From Bacteroidales bacterium (lineage in GTDB: Bacteria; Bacteroidota; Bacteroidia; Bacteroidales; ML635J-15), in assembly GCA_028702675.1 (NCBI GenBank), contig JAQVOJ010000007.1:1-53297 (forward strand): a stretch of DNA of 53,297 nt. The letters run 5' to 3'. A program made the translations under genes and the position numbers. The notes under the pieces were generated by a model. The model made no database searches. It worked only from the letters and a program-made list of their open reading frames with translations, and was not told the DNA's origin. Of the stretch, positions 35,199 through 43,385 are shown in pieces; positions within the stretch are counted from its first letter, which is position 1; each line of letters opens with the position of its first letter.

Positions 35199-36533
35199 AT
35201 GAATACTATTAATAAACTTATACCCGAAATAGAAAAAGAGAGTTTAACGGTAATTAAAAAATATCAAGAAAGACAGCTTCCCAAGGTATTAGAATATCTT
35301 AATGAACGCTCTACTTATTATAAAAGACTTTTTTCTAACAATAAAATTAATATTAATAGAATAAAAACTCTTGAAGACTTAACACACATCCCTTTTACCG
35401 ATAAATCAGATTTACAGACAAATAATGCAGATTTTTATTGTGTTGAAAAAGAAAAGATTGTAGATTACATAACTACTTCGGGAACCTTAGGCGATCCGGT
35501 AACATTTGCAATGACAGATAAAGACCTTGACCGGTTAGCCTACAACGAAGCAATATCTTTTGCATGTGCCAATGGAAAACCTGGCGATATATACCAACTA
35601 ATGACTACTATAGACAAAAGATTTATGGCAGGATTAGCATATTTTTTGGGTATAAGAAAACTTGGTGCAAGTATTATTAGAGTTGGCAATGGAATACCCG
35701 AATTACAATGGGACAGCATAATGCGTATTTCTCCAGACACAATTGTTGTAGTCCCTTCATTTATTCTTAAAATTATTAAATATGCCGAAGAAAACGGAAT
35801 TGATTATAAAAATACTAGCATTAAAAAAGCTGTTTGTATAGGCGAAAATCTGAGAGAACAAGATTTTTCATTAAACCTGCTTGGACGAAAAATTAAGGAG
35901 AAGTGGGACATTGAACTATATTCAACATATGCCTCTACCGAAATGGCAACCAGTTTTACTGAATGCTCGGCAGGAAAAGGCGGACATCATCATCCCGAGT
36001 TAATTATAACAGAATTAATAGACGAGAATGGAAACCCTGTGAAAGAAGGTGAAGAAGGCGAACTTGTTATTACAACAATAGGAGTGGAGGCAATGCCTTT
36101 GCTCAGATTTAAAACCGGAGATATTGCAAAATTCTATAACGATCCATGTAGTTGTGGACGTACTTCAAAGCGTATAGGTCCTATTATTGGACGAAAAAAT
36201 CAAATGATAAAATATAAAGGCACAACATTATATCCTGCTGCAATTTTTGATGTTCTCGATAATATTGAGTATATTGACCATTATTTTGTTGAAGTAAAAA
36301 CTGATGATAACGGAAATGATGATATTGATATTATTGTTCAAAAAAGCAATAAGGAATCATTAAACGAAAATGTATTCAAAAAAGAATTGAAAGATAGATT
36401 TAGAGCAAAGCTTAGGGTTGCTCCAAATGTTAAAACAATGACAGAAAAGGAAATACTTAAAATATGTGCACCTGAAATTAAACGAAAACCTGTAAAATTT
36501 ATTGATAAACGTAATATTACTAACCATGAATAG
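35199..36533 (+). CDS. PaaK-type acyl-AMP ligase (aryl-acid activation, ApeH role)
   Basis: A 444-residue adenylate-forming enzyme of the phenylacetate-CoA ligase/F390-synthetase type. Motifs: TTSGTLGDPVTFAMT near 92-106 (phosphate loop), YASTEMATSFTEC near 246 (A5 region), GELVITT near 288, LLRFKTGDIAKF near 300 (A7) and a GRKNQMIKYKGTTLYP segment near 330. The CSCGRTSKR stretch may bind zinc. It is well placed to activate 4-coumarate from the ammonia-lyase and load it on CoA or ACP. It overlaps the next gene by eight bases. Confidence 0.85.
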   Translation: MNTINKLIPEIEKESLTVIKKYQERQLPKVLEYLNERSTYYKRLFSNNKININRIKTLEDLTHIPFTDKSDLQTNNADFYCVEKEKIVDYITTSGTLGDPVTFAMTDKDLDRLAYNEAISFACANGKPGDIYQLMTTIDKRFMAGLAYFLGIRKLGASIIRVGNGIPELQWDSIMRISPDTIVVVPSFILKIIKYAEENGIDYKNTSIKKAVCIGENLREQDFSLNLLGRKIKEKWDIELYSTYASTEMATSFTECSAGKGGHHHPELIITELIDENGNPVKEGEEGELVITTIGVEAMPLLRFKTGDIAKFYNDPCSCGRTSKRIGPIIGRKNQMIKYKGTTLYPAAIFDVLDNIEYIDHYFVEVKTDDNGNDDIDIIVQKSNKESLNENVFKKELKDRFRAKLRVAPNVKTMTEKEILKICAPEIKRKPVKFIDKRNITNHE

Positions 36534-37671
36534 AGATAATTTTGACGACCTAAGGCCATACCACGATGATGAAATTAATTCTGCTATGCAAAGAATAGCT
36601 GATAACCCATTAATTTCTAAAGTAGCCGATTTTTTGTATCCTGATGTACAAATTGCTGATTTGAAAAATATGCTCAGGAATATTACGACAATCAGAGAAT
36701 TCCAAAAGCAGGTAATGCATCATGCTATAAATAAAATCATTAAAAAATCAATAACAAATTTTTCCTTTAATGGTTTCGAGAATTTGGAAAAAGATAGAGC
36801 ATATATTTTTATCTCAAATCATAGGGATATTCTCTTAGATTCTGCATTATTGCAAATTGCACTTGACGAGAATGGTTTTAATACCTCCGAAATTACTTTT
36901 GGTAGTAATTTAATGGTTTCGGATTTTGTTGTAGATATTGGGAAATCAAATAAAATGTTTAAAGTTATTAGGGGAGGAACTCCTCGAGATTTTTATAAAA
37001 ATTCTTTAAGATTATCACAGTATATAAGGCACGCAATTACTGAAAAAAATGAATCTATTTGGATTGCTCAAAGAAATGGTAGAACAAAAGATGGAAATGA
37101 TAAAACGGACCAAGGTATAATTAAAATGTTTGCAATGAGCAGCGATAAAGTGCTGAATGAGAACATTTTAGAATTAAATATTGCACCTATGGTAATTTCG
37201 TATGAATGGGAAACTTGCGATGCTGCAAAGCTCAAAGAACTTTATGTGTCAAGAACTCAAAAATATGTAAAAGCTCCCGGCGAAGATTTAAATAGTATTC
37301 TTACTGGCATTACACAATTTAAAGGCAATGTTCATATTGAGATTACACAACCCCTAAAAGACGAAGAACTTGTTGGGTTAAAAAACATGGATAAACATGA
37401 AATGTATAATTATATAACTAATTTAATTAACACTAGGATACACACAAATTACAAATTCTGGAAAACAAATTATATTGCTTTCGATATTGAAAATAATTCA
37501 ACGGAGTATTTGAATAAAAAATACACAAAATCTGATTTGGAAAGTTTTGTTGATAGAATGGAAAATACAATAAATAAAATTGAGGGAAATAAATCAGATA
37601 TTAAAAGCATTTATTTAGGAATTTATTCAAATCCCATTAAAAACATAAAACGCAATAATTATATAAAATGA
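36526..37671 (+). CDS. PlsB-like glycerol-3-phosphate/lysophospholipid acyltransferase family protein
   Basis: A 381-residue protein read from the ATG at 36526; a TTG eight codons earlier lies in the preceding gene and is less likely. The acyltransferase block ISNHRDILLDSALLQIAL near 95 carries the histidine and aspartate of the family, later IRGGTPRDFYKN near 144 and IWIAQRNGRTKDG near 180 take the place of the usual FPEGTRS. No signal peptide. It may move an acyl or aryl-polyenoyl group to a glycerolipid. It is the third acyltransferase domain in this cluster and the last clear gene of it. Confidence 0.8.
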   Translation: MNRDNFDDLRPYHDDEINSAMQRIADNPLISKVADFLYPDVQIADLKNMLRNITTIREFQKQVMHHAINKIIKKSITNFSFNGFENLEKDRAYIFISNHRDILLDSALLQIALDENGFNTSEITFGSNLMVSDFVVDIGKSNKMFKVIRGGTPRDFYKNSLRLSQYIRHAITEKNESIWIAQRNGRTKDGNDKTDQGIIKMFAMSSDKVLNENILELNIAPMVISYEWETCDAAKLKELYVSRTQKYVKAPGEDLNSILTGITQFKGNVHIEITQPLKDEELVGLKNMDKHEMYNYITNLINTRIHTNYKFWKTNYIAFDIENNSTEYLNKKYTKSDLESFVDRMENTINKIEGNKSDIKSIYLGIYSNPIKNIKRNNYIK

Positions 37672-37713
37672 TTGTTTAACGGTTTTTAACTTCTATTAAA
37701 CATTTATTAACAA

Positions 37714-37721
37714 TAAATTTG
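37714..37721 (+). promoter_or_regulatory. Candidate -7 promoter element before the small membrane protein
   Basis: TAAATTTG is an exact TAnnTTTG match, about 20 bases before a ten-codon frame at 37741 and 49 before the ATG at 37770. No clear TTG at the -33 distance. Confidence 0.38.
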
Positions 37722-37740
37722 AAAAAAATGAGTTAATTTT

Positions 37741-37773
37741 ATGAAGTTCATAAACTTAATAGTTTTTCTATGA
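37741..37773 (+). other. Ten-codon mini frame coupled to the next start
   Basis: ATG at 37741 opens a frame coding MKFINLIVFL, whose TGA stop overlaps the ATG of the 74-residue protein as ATGA. Placement suggests either a short leader coupled to the next gene or chance. There is no run of one amino acid that would suggest attenuation. Confidence 0.25.
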
Positions 37774-37994
37774 GTGCATTTAGAAAAATATCAGGATACT
37801 TACTGGTAGGTATTGTGTTTTTGCTCACAGCATTAGCGATACTAGGAATATGGGAAGTTATAGATTTTGAGCATGTTGTGCGAAAATCTATAATGTCTCT
37901 TTTTGTGATTTTTGTAGCCGCAGTTGTAATCTTGTTTATTTTAACAGTAATAATAAAAGATAATAAACAACCGAAAAACAATAATATCAGTTAA
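37770..37994 (+). CDS. Small two-helix membrane protein, unknown
   Basis: 74 residues with two predicted membrane helices (about 9-29 and 41-63) joined by a short charged loop, and a Lys/Asn-rich polar tail. No family recognised. It lies after the polyene cluster and five bases before mtnA, with its own candidate promoter, so it may be the first gene of the mtnA-aldolase transcript. No function can be given. Confidence 0.6.
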   Translation: MSAFRKISGYLLVGIVFLLTALAILGIWEVIDFEHVVRKSIMSLFVIFVAAVVILFILTVIIKDNKQPKNNNIS

Positions 37995-37999
37995 GGATA

Positions 38000-39055
38000 A
38001 TGAAAGTAAACGGCAAATGGTATAGAGCAGTATGGATGGAGGGCAATGTTGTTTGCATGATTAATCAAAACAAACTTCCCTTTGAATTTGAAGTGTTTAA
38101 TTGCAAGACACATAAAGAGACATGTGTTGCAATTAAAGATATGATAACACGGGGAGCAGGCTCAATTGGAGCAGCAGCAGCTTTTGCTATGGCTCAAGCA
38201 ACAATTGAAGCAACAAAGCAATCTGCAAATGATTATTTGATGCAAGCAAAATTGAGAATCGAAAACACAAGACCTACTGCACAAAATTTATTCTATGCCG
38301 TAGAAAATGTTTACAATGCAGCCTTAATATCTGTAGAAAATGCCTTAAGAATAGCTCAAAATATTGCCGACGAATGTGCAAATGACGGGAAAAAAATTGG
38401 AGAATACGGTAATTCTCTAATTAAGCAAAATATGAAAATATTAACACACTGCAACGCAGGATGGTTGGCATTACAGGATTATGGCAGTGCATTATCTCCA
38501 ATATATGCAGCAAAAGAAGCCGGTAAAAATCCTTTTGTATGGGTTGACGAAACCAGACCACGCAACCAAGGAGCAAGGCTTACTGCATGGGAACTTTACC
38601 ATAACGATATAGAGCATAAAATAATTTCGGATAATGTTGCTGCATTTTTAATGAAGAATAAAGAAGTAGATATGATAATTACCGGAGCCGACAGAATCGT
38701 CGCCAACGGTGATACTGCAAATAAAATTGGAACACTTAGTAGAGCATTAGCAGCAAATTATTTTGGGATACCGTTTTACATAGCTGCCCCAATTAGTACA
38801 TTTGATTTAAGTCTTGCAAATGGAAATGAAATTGAGATTGAATTGCGAGACCAAAACGAAGTTAAATTAGCAAAAGGTAAAGATGCTGAAGGTAATTGGC
38901 ATGAGGTATATACAGCATTCCCTGATTCAAATGCTTATAATCCTGCTTTTGATATTACACCGGCAGAACTTATTACAGGAATAATTACTAATAAAGGGAT
39001 AATTAAAGCAAATACATTAGAAATCAAAACAATTATTAAAAATGGAATTCAATAA
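38000..39055 (+). CDS. mtnA: S-methyl-5-thioribose-1-phosphate isomerase
   Basis: A 351-residue isomerase of the MtnA/eIF2B family at normal length. Signatures: RGAGSIGAAAAFAMA near 52, LTHCNAGWLA with the catalytic cysteine C151, ETRPRNQGARLTAWEL near 183 and ITGADRIVANGDTANKIGT with catalytic aspartate D231. It converts methylthioribose 1-phosphate (or 5-deoxyribose 1-phosphate) to the ribulose form. The adjoining gene encodes a class II aldolase and overlaps it by 14 bases, so the two steps are linked. Confidence 0.93.
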   Translation: MKVNGKWYRAVWMEGNVVCMINQNKLPFEFEVFNCKTHKETCVAIKDMITRGAGSIGAAAAFAMAQATIEATKQSANDYLMQAKLRIENTRPTAQNLFYAVENVYNAALISVENALRIAQNIADECANDGKKIGEYGNSLIKQNMKILTHCNAGWLALQDYGSALSPIYAAKEAGKNPFVWVDETRPRNQGARLTAWELYHNDIEHKIISDNVAAFLMKNKEVDMIITGADRIVANGDTANKIGTLSRALAANYFGIPFYIAAPISTFDLSLANGNEIEIELRDQNEVKLAKGKDAEGNWHEVYTAFPDSNAYNPAFDITPAELITGIITNKGIIKANTLEIKTIIKNGIQ

Positions 39056-39662
39056 AGAAAAACAAGAAGTAGCATATTGGATGCGAAGACTTTACGAACA
39101 GAATCTAACATCGTGTAGTGGTGGTAATGTTAGCATGCGTACCGAAGATGGGCATATTCTTATAACACCATCCCAAATAGATAAAGCTAGAATTGAAGCT
39201 AAAGATATTTGTGTAATATCACCTGTGTGGAAAAACTTAACTCCTGACTTAAAACCTAGTATGGAAACATCGCTCCACATGGCTGTATATCAGAGCAATA
39301 GTAACATTAAAGCAATTATTCATGCTCATCCGCCAAAAGCTAGTGCATGGGCTTGTAGCGAAAATTCGCTTATGAATAATCTCACAGGAGAAGCCAGATA
39401 TATACTGGGAAAAATTGCTAAAGCAAAATATGAGATCATGGGCTCTGTAAAACTTGCTTCAGAAGCTGCTAAACATACCGAAAATCATAATGTAGTATTA
39501 CTGGCAAATCATGGTGCTTTATGTGCAGGAGAAAATTTATTTCAAGCCTTTGATAGAATGGAAGTTCTTGAGCATCTAGCCGAAATGAGTATGTATGTAA
39601 AAATAATAAAGAAAAAACAAGTATTATCAGCAGCTCTATTGAAAGATATTGATAATTTATAG
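39042..39662 (+). CDS. Class II aldolase/dehydratase (MtnB or 5-methylthioribulose-1-phosphate aldolase type)
   Basis: A 206-residue class II aldolase/adducin-domain enzyme. Zinc ligands are seen as H94 and H96 (IHAHPPKASAW) and H157 (LANHGAL), with the acidic catalytic residue E75 in SMETSLHMAV. SCSGGNVSMR near 21-30 is the phosphate-binding loop. Overlap with mtnA points to the ribulose-1-phosphate product as substrate: it would either cleave it to dihydroxyacetone phosphate and an aldehyde (DHAP shunt) or dehydrate it (MtnB). No mtnC, mtnD or mtnX is near, which favours the aldolase role. A terminator follows. Confidence 0.82.
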   Translation: MEFNKEKQEVAYWMRRLYEQNLTSCSGGNVSMRTEDGHILITPSQIDKARIEAKDICVISPVWKNLTPDLKPSMETSLHMAVYQSNSNIKAIIHAHPPKASAWACSENSLMNNLTGEARYILGKIAKAKYEIMGSVKLASEAAKHTENHNVVLLANHGALCAGENLFQAFDRMEVLEHLAEMSMYVKIIKKKQVLSAALLKDIDNL

Positions 39663-39727
39663 CTTATAATAAATATTTGTAAAAAAAGAATGTAAATTCT
39701 ATTATGTTCTCTTTTTCATTAATCATA

Positions 39728-39757
39728 AAAAAGCCTGTCTTCGGAGACAGGCTTTTT
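39728..39757. terminator. Bidirectional intrinsic terminator
   Basis: A 13-base perfect stem (AAAAAGCCTGTCT with AGACAGGCTTTTT) around the loop TCGG, with A and T runs at both sides. It lies between the plus-strand aldolase and the minus-strand universal stress protein and can stop both. Confidence 0.92.
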
Positions 39758-39783
39758 AGTTAAGTATTTTTTATTTTTACAAT

Positions 39784-40632
39784 CTATCCGGCAGCATCAA
39801 AACCAAAAGTATGATACAAACCTTTGGGGGTTACACTTAATACCGGAATGGGAGAACTATGCAACATTTGTTGTGCATAAGAACCCAAAAGCATATTTGC
39901 TAAAGTAGATGTTTGTTCGGTCATAATTGCAATTAAATCAGCCTCTACTGTTTCTGCATAATCAATCGTAATATCGGTAATATTATCGCCAACTAACAAA
40001 CTCTTTTCCCATTTTACGCCTTGTTCATCAAAATAATGTCTTAACTGACGACTATATAATCTAAGCTTATTATGAATGCCTTCGTTAGTTGAGCTAGTAA
40101 CCTTTACTATATGTACAGTCGCCCCAAAAGTTTTTGCAATATGAGCTACCAAAGGAACTTTTTCGCGTGTTTCTTTAGTAATGTCAATAGGCATTACAAT
40201 TGTTTTTACATCATTATTAAACTTATCGGCTGTGATAGATAAAACAGGACGCTGAGTTGCCTGAATTATACGGTAAGCATTACTCCCCATAAATAAGTTT
40301 GTAAAACCAGATTCACCGTGTGTAGAGCAAATAACCATGCTATCATCAAAAGCTTCTGCCTGTCCAACTACTCCATCACTAATTTTTCCTTCACGTACTT
40401 TGTACGAAAATTCACAATCCTGAAATAACTTATCTCTATAATTTCTTAAAATATCTTCAAGTTTTTCCATTGCCCATTCTGTTTTGCTTTTCCGCTTTGT
40501 GGCAGAATCATAATTCTTGATTACATGCACTAATTGCAGATTAGCTTTAAAGGCATTGGCATAAACAATTGCTAAATCCAATCCCTGAAGGCTTTCAGGT
40601 GAGAAGTCGAGAGGAACAATAATTATTTTCAT
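39784..40632 (-). CDS. Tandem-domain universal stress protein
   Basis: A 282-residue protein with two UspA domains (about 1-140 and 145-275). The first keeps much of the nucleotide loop (CSTHGESGFTNLFMGSNA), though its first glycine is serine; in the second (MTEQTSTLANMLLGSYA) the glycines are mostly lost. Tandem Usp proteins of this size are common in Bacteroidota; the role is in stress tolerance, ligand unknown. It is transcribed towards the shared terminator and its start faces anmK. The 179-base divergent gap (40633-40811) is AT-rich and shows no clean promoter match on either strand. Confidence 0.9.
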   Translation of the reverse strand: MKIIIVPLDFSPESLQGLDLAIVYANAFKANLQLVHVIKNYDSATKRKSKTEWAMEKLEDILRNYRDKLFQDCEFSYKVREGKISDGVVGQAEAFDDSMVICSTHGESGFTNLFMGSNAYRIIQATQRPVLSITADKFNNDVKTIVMPIDITKETREKVPLVAHIAKTFGATVHIVKVTSSTNEGIHNKLRLYSRQLRHYFDEQGVKWEKSLLVGDNITDITIDYAETVEADLIAIMTEQTSTLANMLLGSYAQQMLHSSPIPVLSVTPKGLYHTFGFDAAG

Positions 40633-40811
40633 ACTTGCTTAATCTTAGTTTTGCGCTAAATTATAAAAATGTTTTTTAATTTGCTACTTTTATGTTTGAT
40701 ACTTTAAAAATTTTATGTTTTTTATTAGAAAAAAATAAATAAAATTATTCTAATTTGTAGTCAAATATGATGTAATATGCAGAATAACAGCTAATTAAAA
40801 AGAATAATTGT

Positions 40812-41858
40812 ATGATTAATAAAATTATTGGAATAATGTCGGGAACATCTCTAGATGGTTTAGATATAGCTCTATGTAAATTTTCAAAAATCAATGAGCA
40901 TTATAATTTTGATATACTGCAAGCTGAAACTATAGAATATTCAAGCGAATGGAGAAATAGATTGAAGAATGCTGCATCGATGAGTGCTAGCGATTTTTGC
41001 CGGCTAAATGCCGATTATGGAAATTTTATCGGAGATAGAATAGCCGATTTTATTGGAAATACATACAATAGCAATTTGGCTGTAGGATCGCATGGACATA
41101 CTATTTTTCACCAACCAATAAATGGGATTACCGTACAAATTGGTAGTGGGGCACATATTGCTTCAAAATTAAAAATCCCTGTAGTTTGTAATTTTAGGGA
41201 ATATGATGTTGCATTAGGTGGACAAGGAGCTCCATTAGTTCCAATTGGCGATAAATTATTATTTCAAAAATATGATATGTGCATTAATCTGGGAGGGTTT
41301 TCTAATATATCATTTGATAATAGTTCTGGTGTACGAGTCGCTTACGATATTTGTCCTGTTAATATTTTAATAAATTACTTTGCAAAAAAGAAAGGTTTAG
41401 ATTATGACGAAAATGGGAAAATCGGTAGAACAGGAGAGATAAATATTCGGCTCTTGAAAAAACTGAATGATTTAGATTATTATAAAAAGTCATATCCTAA
41501 AAGTCTAGGACGAGAATGGGTAGAGAAAGAAGTATTAAGTTTAATTTTTGATAATATCCCAATACGTGATGTTTTAAGAACTTTATATGAACATATTGCA
41601 ATACAAATATCAACTAATATTAGTTCTTCTTCTAAAGTATTGTTTACGGGAGGTGGGGTGTATAATAGCTTTTTAATGGAGCTAATAAACAAATATAGTA
41701 ATGCATATATTATAATTCCTGATAAAAACCTAATTAACTATAAAGAAGCCTTAATATTTGCTTTTTTAGCCTATCTTAAGCTTAATAATGAAATAAATGT
41801 TTTGGCCTCTGTTACAGGTGCTTCAAAAGATCATTCGGCAGGGATTATTTATAATTAA
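40812..41858 (+). CDS. anmK: Anhydro-N-acetylmuramic acid kinase
   Basis: A 348-residue sugar kinase with the defining IIGIMSGTSLDGLDIAL start, SHGHTIFHQP near 95, a GGQGAPLVP segment near 138, and LFTGGGVYNSFL near 277. It opens 1,6-anhydro-MurNAc from cell-wall turnover and phosphorylates it to MurNAc-6-phosphate. The next gene, 90 bases on, encodes an AmgK-like kinase joined to a RapZ domain, so the pair probably serves peptidoglycan sugar recycling. The family is slightly shorter in this lineage than the 369-residue E. coli protein. Confidence 0.94.
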   Translation: MINKIIGIMSGTSLDGLDIALCKFSKINEHYNFDILQAETIEYSSEWRNRLKNAASMSASDFCRLNADYGNFIGDRIADFIGNTYNSNLAVGSHGHTIFHQPINGITVQIGSGAHIASKLKIPVVCNFREYDVALGGQGAPLVPIGDKLLFQKYDMCINLGGFSNISFDNSSGVRVAYDICPVNILINYFAKKKGLDYDENGKIGRTGEINIRLLKKLNDLDYYKKSYPKSLGREWVEKEVLSLIFDNIPIRDVLRTLYEHIAIQISTNISSSSKVLFTGGGVYNSFLMELINKYSNAYIIIPDKNLINYKEALIFAFLAYLKLNNEINVLASVTGASKDHSAGIIYN

Positions 41859-41899
41859 TGTGTTAACAATAATAAGTGTAAAATTCTCAATATAAATAC

Positions 41900-41929
41900 T
41901 TGTAATCCCCTTTTTCATTTTTATCTTTA
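41900..41929 (+). promoter_or_regulatory. Candidate promoter (-33/-7) of the kinase-RapZ gene
   Basis: TTG at 41900-41902, a 19-base spacer and TATCTTTA at 41922-41929 (seven of eight bases of TAnnTTTG) give the best two-part promoter in the window. Transcription would start about 15 bases before the ATG at 41949. Confidence 0.5.
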
Positions 41930-41948
41930 GTGAAACTAAAACAATAAT

Positions 41949-43385
41949 ATGGAAATTCTTGAATTATTAATAAAGAAATGGTGTGGTAAAAACTCTTATG
42001 CAGTAAAGCCTCTTAAACAGGCAGGTTCTAATAGGAGGTATTTCAGAATTACTTGCAACAAAACATCGGTAATTGGTGTAGTAAACGACAATGTAGCAGA
42101 AAACCAAGCATTTATTTATTTTAGTCGGCATTTTAGAAATAAAGGAGTTAATGTTCCTGAGATTTACTTAGTTTCGGCAGATGAACGAGCATACCTACAA
42201 CAAGATATTGGTAATGTAAATTTGTTTGATTTATTAACAGATAATCGTAATGATTATGAGATTCCTCAAACTGAAATTATCAATTATTATTTAAAAAGTA
42301 TTGAGCATCTTGCATATATGCAAATAGTTGCTTCTGACGGTTTAGATTATAACTATGCATTCCCTTCAAAAGTGTTTGGTAAACGTTCTATGAAATACGA
42401 TCTCAACTATTTTAAGTATTATTTTATCAAAACAAATGGAATAGAATTCAACGAACAAGAACTACAAGACGATGTAGAAAAACTTACATCTGAACTTGAG
42501 GTAGCTGGTGCTAAATACTTTATGTTTAGAGACTTTCAGGCTCGCAATATTATGATTTTTAATAATGAGCCTTACTTTATTGATTATCAAGGAGGAAGAA
42601 AAGGACCATTACAATACGATATTGCTTCTTTATTGTTTCAAGCTAAGGCAGCATTACCCGAAGAAATACGAATTAAGCTATACAGGCATTATTTAAATTG
42701 TGTAAGCAAACATATAACTATCAACACAGAGTTATTTACACAACATTATTTTGGATTTGTTCTTATAAGGGTACTTCAAACACTTGGCGCATATGGTTTT
42801 AGAGGTTTAATCGAAAATAAGCCTCACTTTATTCAAAGTATCCCATATGCACTTAATAATCTGAAATTTTTACTATACCAAACGGATGTATTAGACAAAT
42901 ACCCTGTATTAAAGGATATTTGTACGCAAATATTGGAGCTTAAAGCATTTCAAAATAATTCTGAATCAAAGCTTAAGGGTTTAAAAATCTGCATTACGAG
43001 TTTTTCTTACAAAAAAGGGATTCCTATCGATTTGTCTGGCAATGGCGGAGGATTTGTTTTTGATTGTAGGGGGATATATAATCCTGGAAGAATTGAGGAA
43101 TATCGAGAACTTACCGGAAGAAACCAAGATGTAATCAAGTTCTTAGAAGAAAAATCAAATATTAAGGAATTTGTGAAAAGAACATTTGAAATTCTTAAAC
43201 CCACAATACTAAATTACAAAGAACGGCAGTTTAGCAATTTAATGATCAATTTTGGTTGCACAGGAGGGCAACATCGAAGTGTTTATTGTGCCGATAATTT
43301 AGCAAAAATGCTTAGTTCTGTACCAAATATTACAGTTTATTTATGGCATCGTGAACAAAATATTCGGGAGACCTTTACTTATTAA
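41949..43385 (+). CDS. AmgK-like phosphotransferase fused to a RapZ C-terminal domain
   Basis: A 478-residue fusion. Residues about 1-325 are an aminoglycoside-phosphotransferase-fold kinase: MFRDFQARNIMIF with catalytic D195, and IDYQGGRKGPLQYDIASLL with D212, which closely recalls the AmgK N-acetylmuramate/GlcNAc kinase. Residues about 342-478 match the RapZ C-terminal domain: FDCRGIYNPGR, ELTGRNQDV and GCTGGQHRS at 436-444. RapZ uses this part to bind glucosamine-6-phosphate and RNA. The join with anmK upstream suggests a cell-wall sugar kinase with a metabolite-sensing or RNA-binding tail. Its stop overlaps that of pyruvate kinase by four bases, in convergent orientation. Confidence 0.83.
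   Translation: MEILELLIKKWCGKNSYAVKPLKQAGSNRRYFRITCNKTSVIGVVNDNVAENQAFIYFSRHFRNKGVNVPEIYLVSADERAYLQQDIGNVNLFDLLTDNRNDYEIPQTEIINYYLKSIEHLAYMQIVASDGLDYNYAFPSKVFGKRSMKYDLNYFKYYFIKTNGIEFNEQELQDDVEKLTSELEVAGAKYFMFRDFQARNIMIFNNEPYFIDYQGGRKGPLQYDIASLLFQAKAALPEEIRIKLYRHYLNCVSKHITINTELFTQHYFGFVLIRVLQTLGAYGFRGLIENKPHFIQSIPYALNNLKFLLYQTDVLDKYPVLKDICTQILELKAFQNNSESKLKGLKICITSFSYKKGIPIDLSGNGGGFVFDCRGIYNPGRIEEYRELTGRNQDVIKFLEEKSNIKEFVKRTFEILKPTILNYKERQFSNLMINFGCTGGQHRSVYCADNLAKMLSSVPNITVYLWHREQNIRETFTY

Noticed and set aside
36502-36525. Upstream TTG start for the PlsB-like acyltransferase
   Set aside because: The ATG at 36526 gives the expected start and the usual short overlap with the previous gene. 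The same reasoning was used for 15767, 22983 and 50634.
43382-43385. Convergent overlap of the kinase-RapZ and pyk stops as a regulatory device
   Set aside because: A shared TTAA of four bases at two stops is easily produced by chance in a compact genome.
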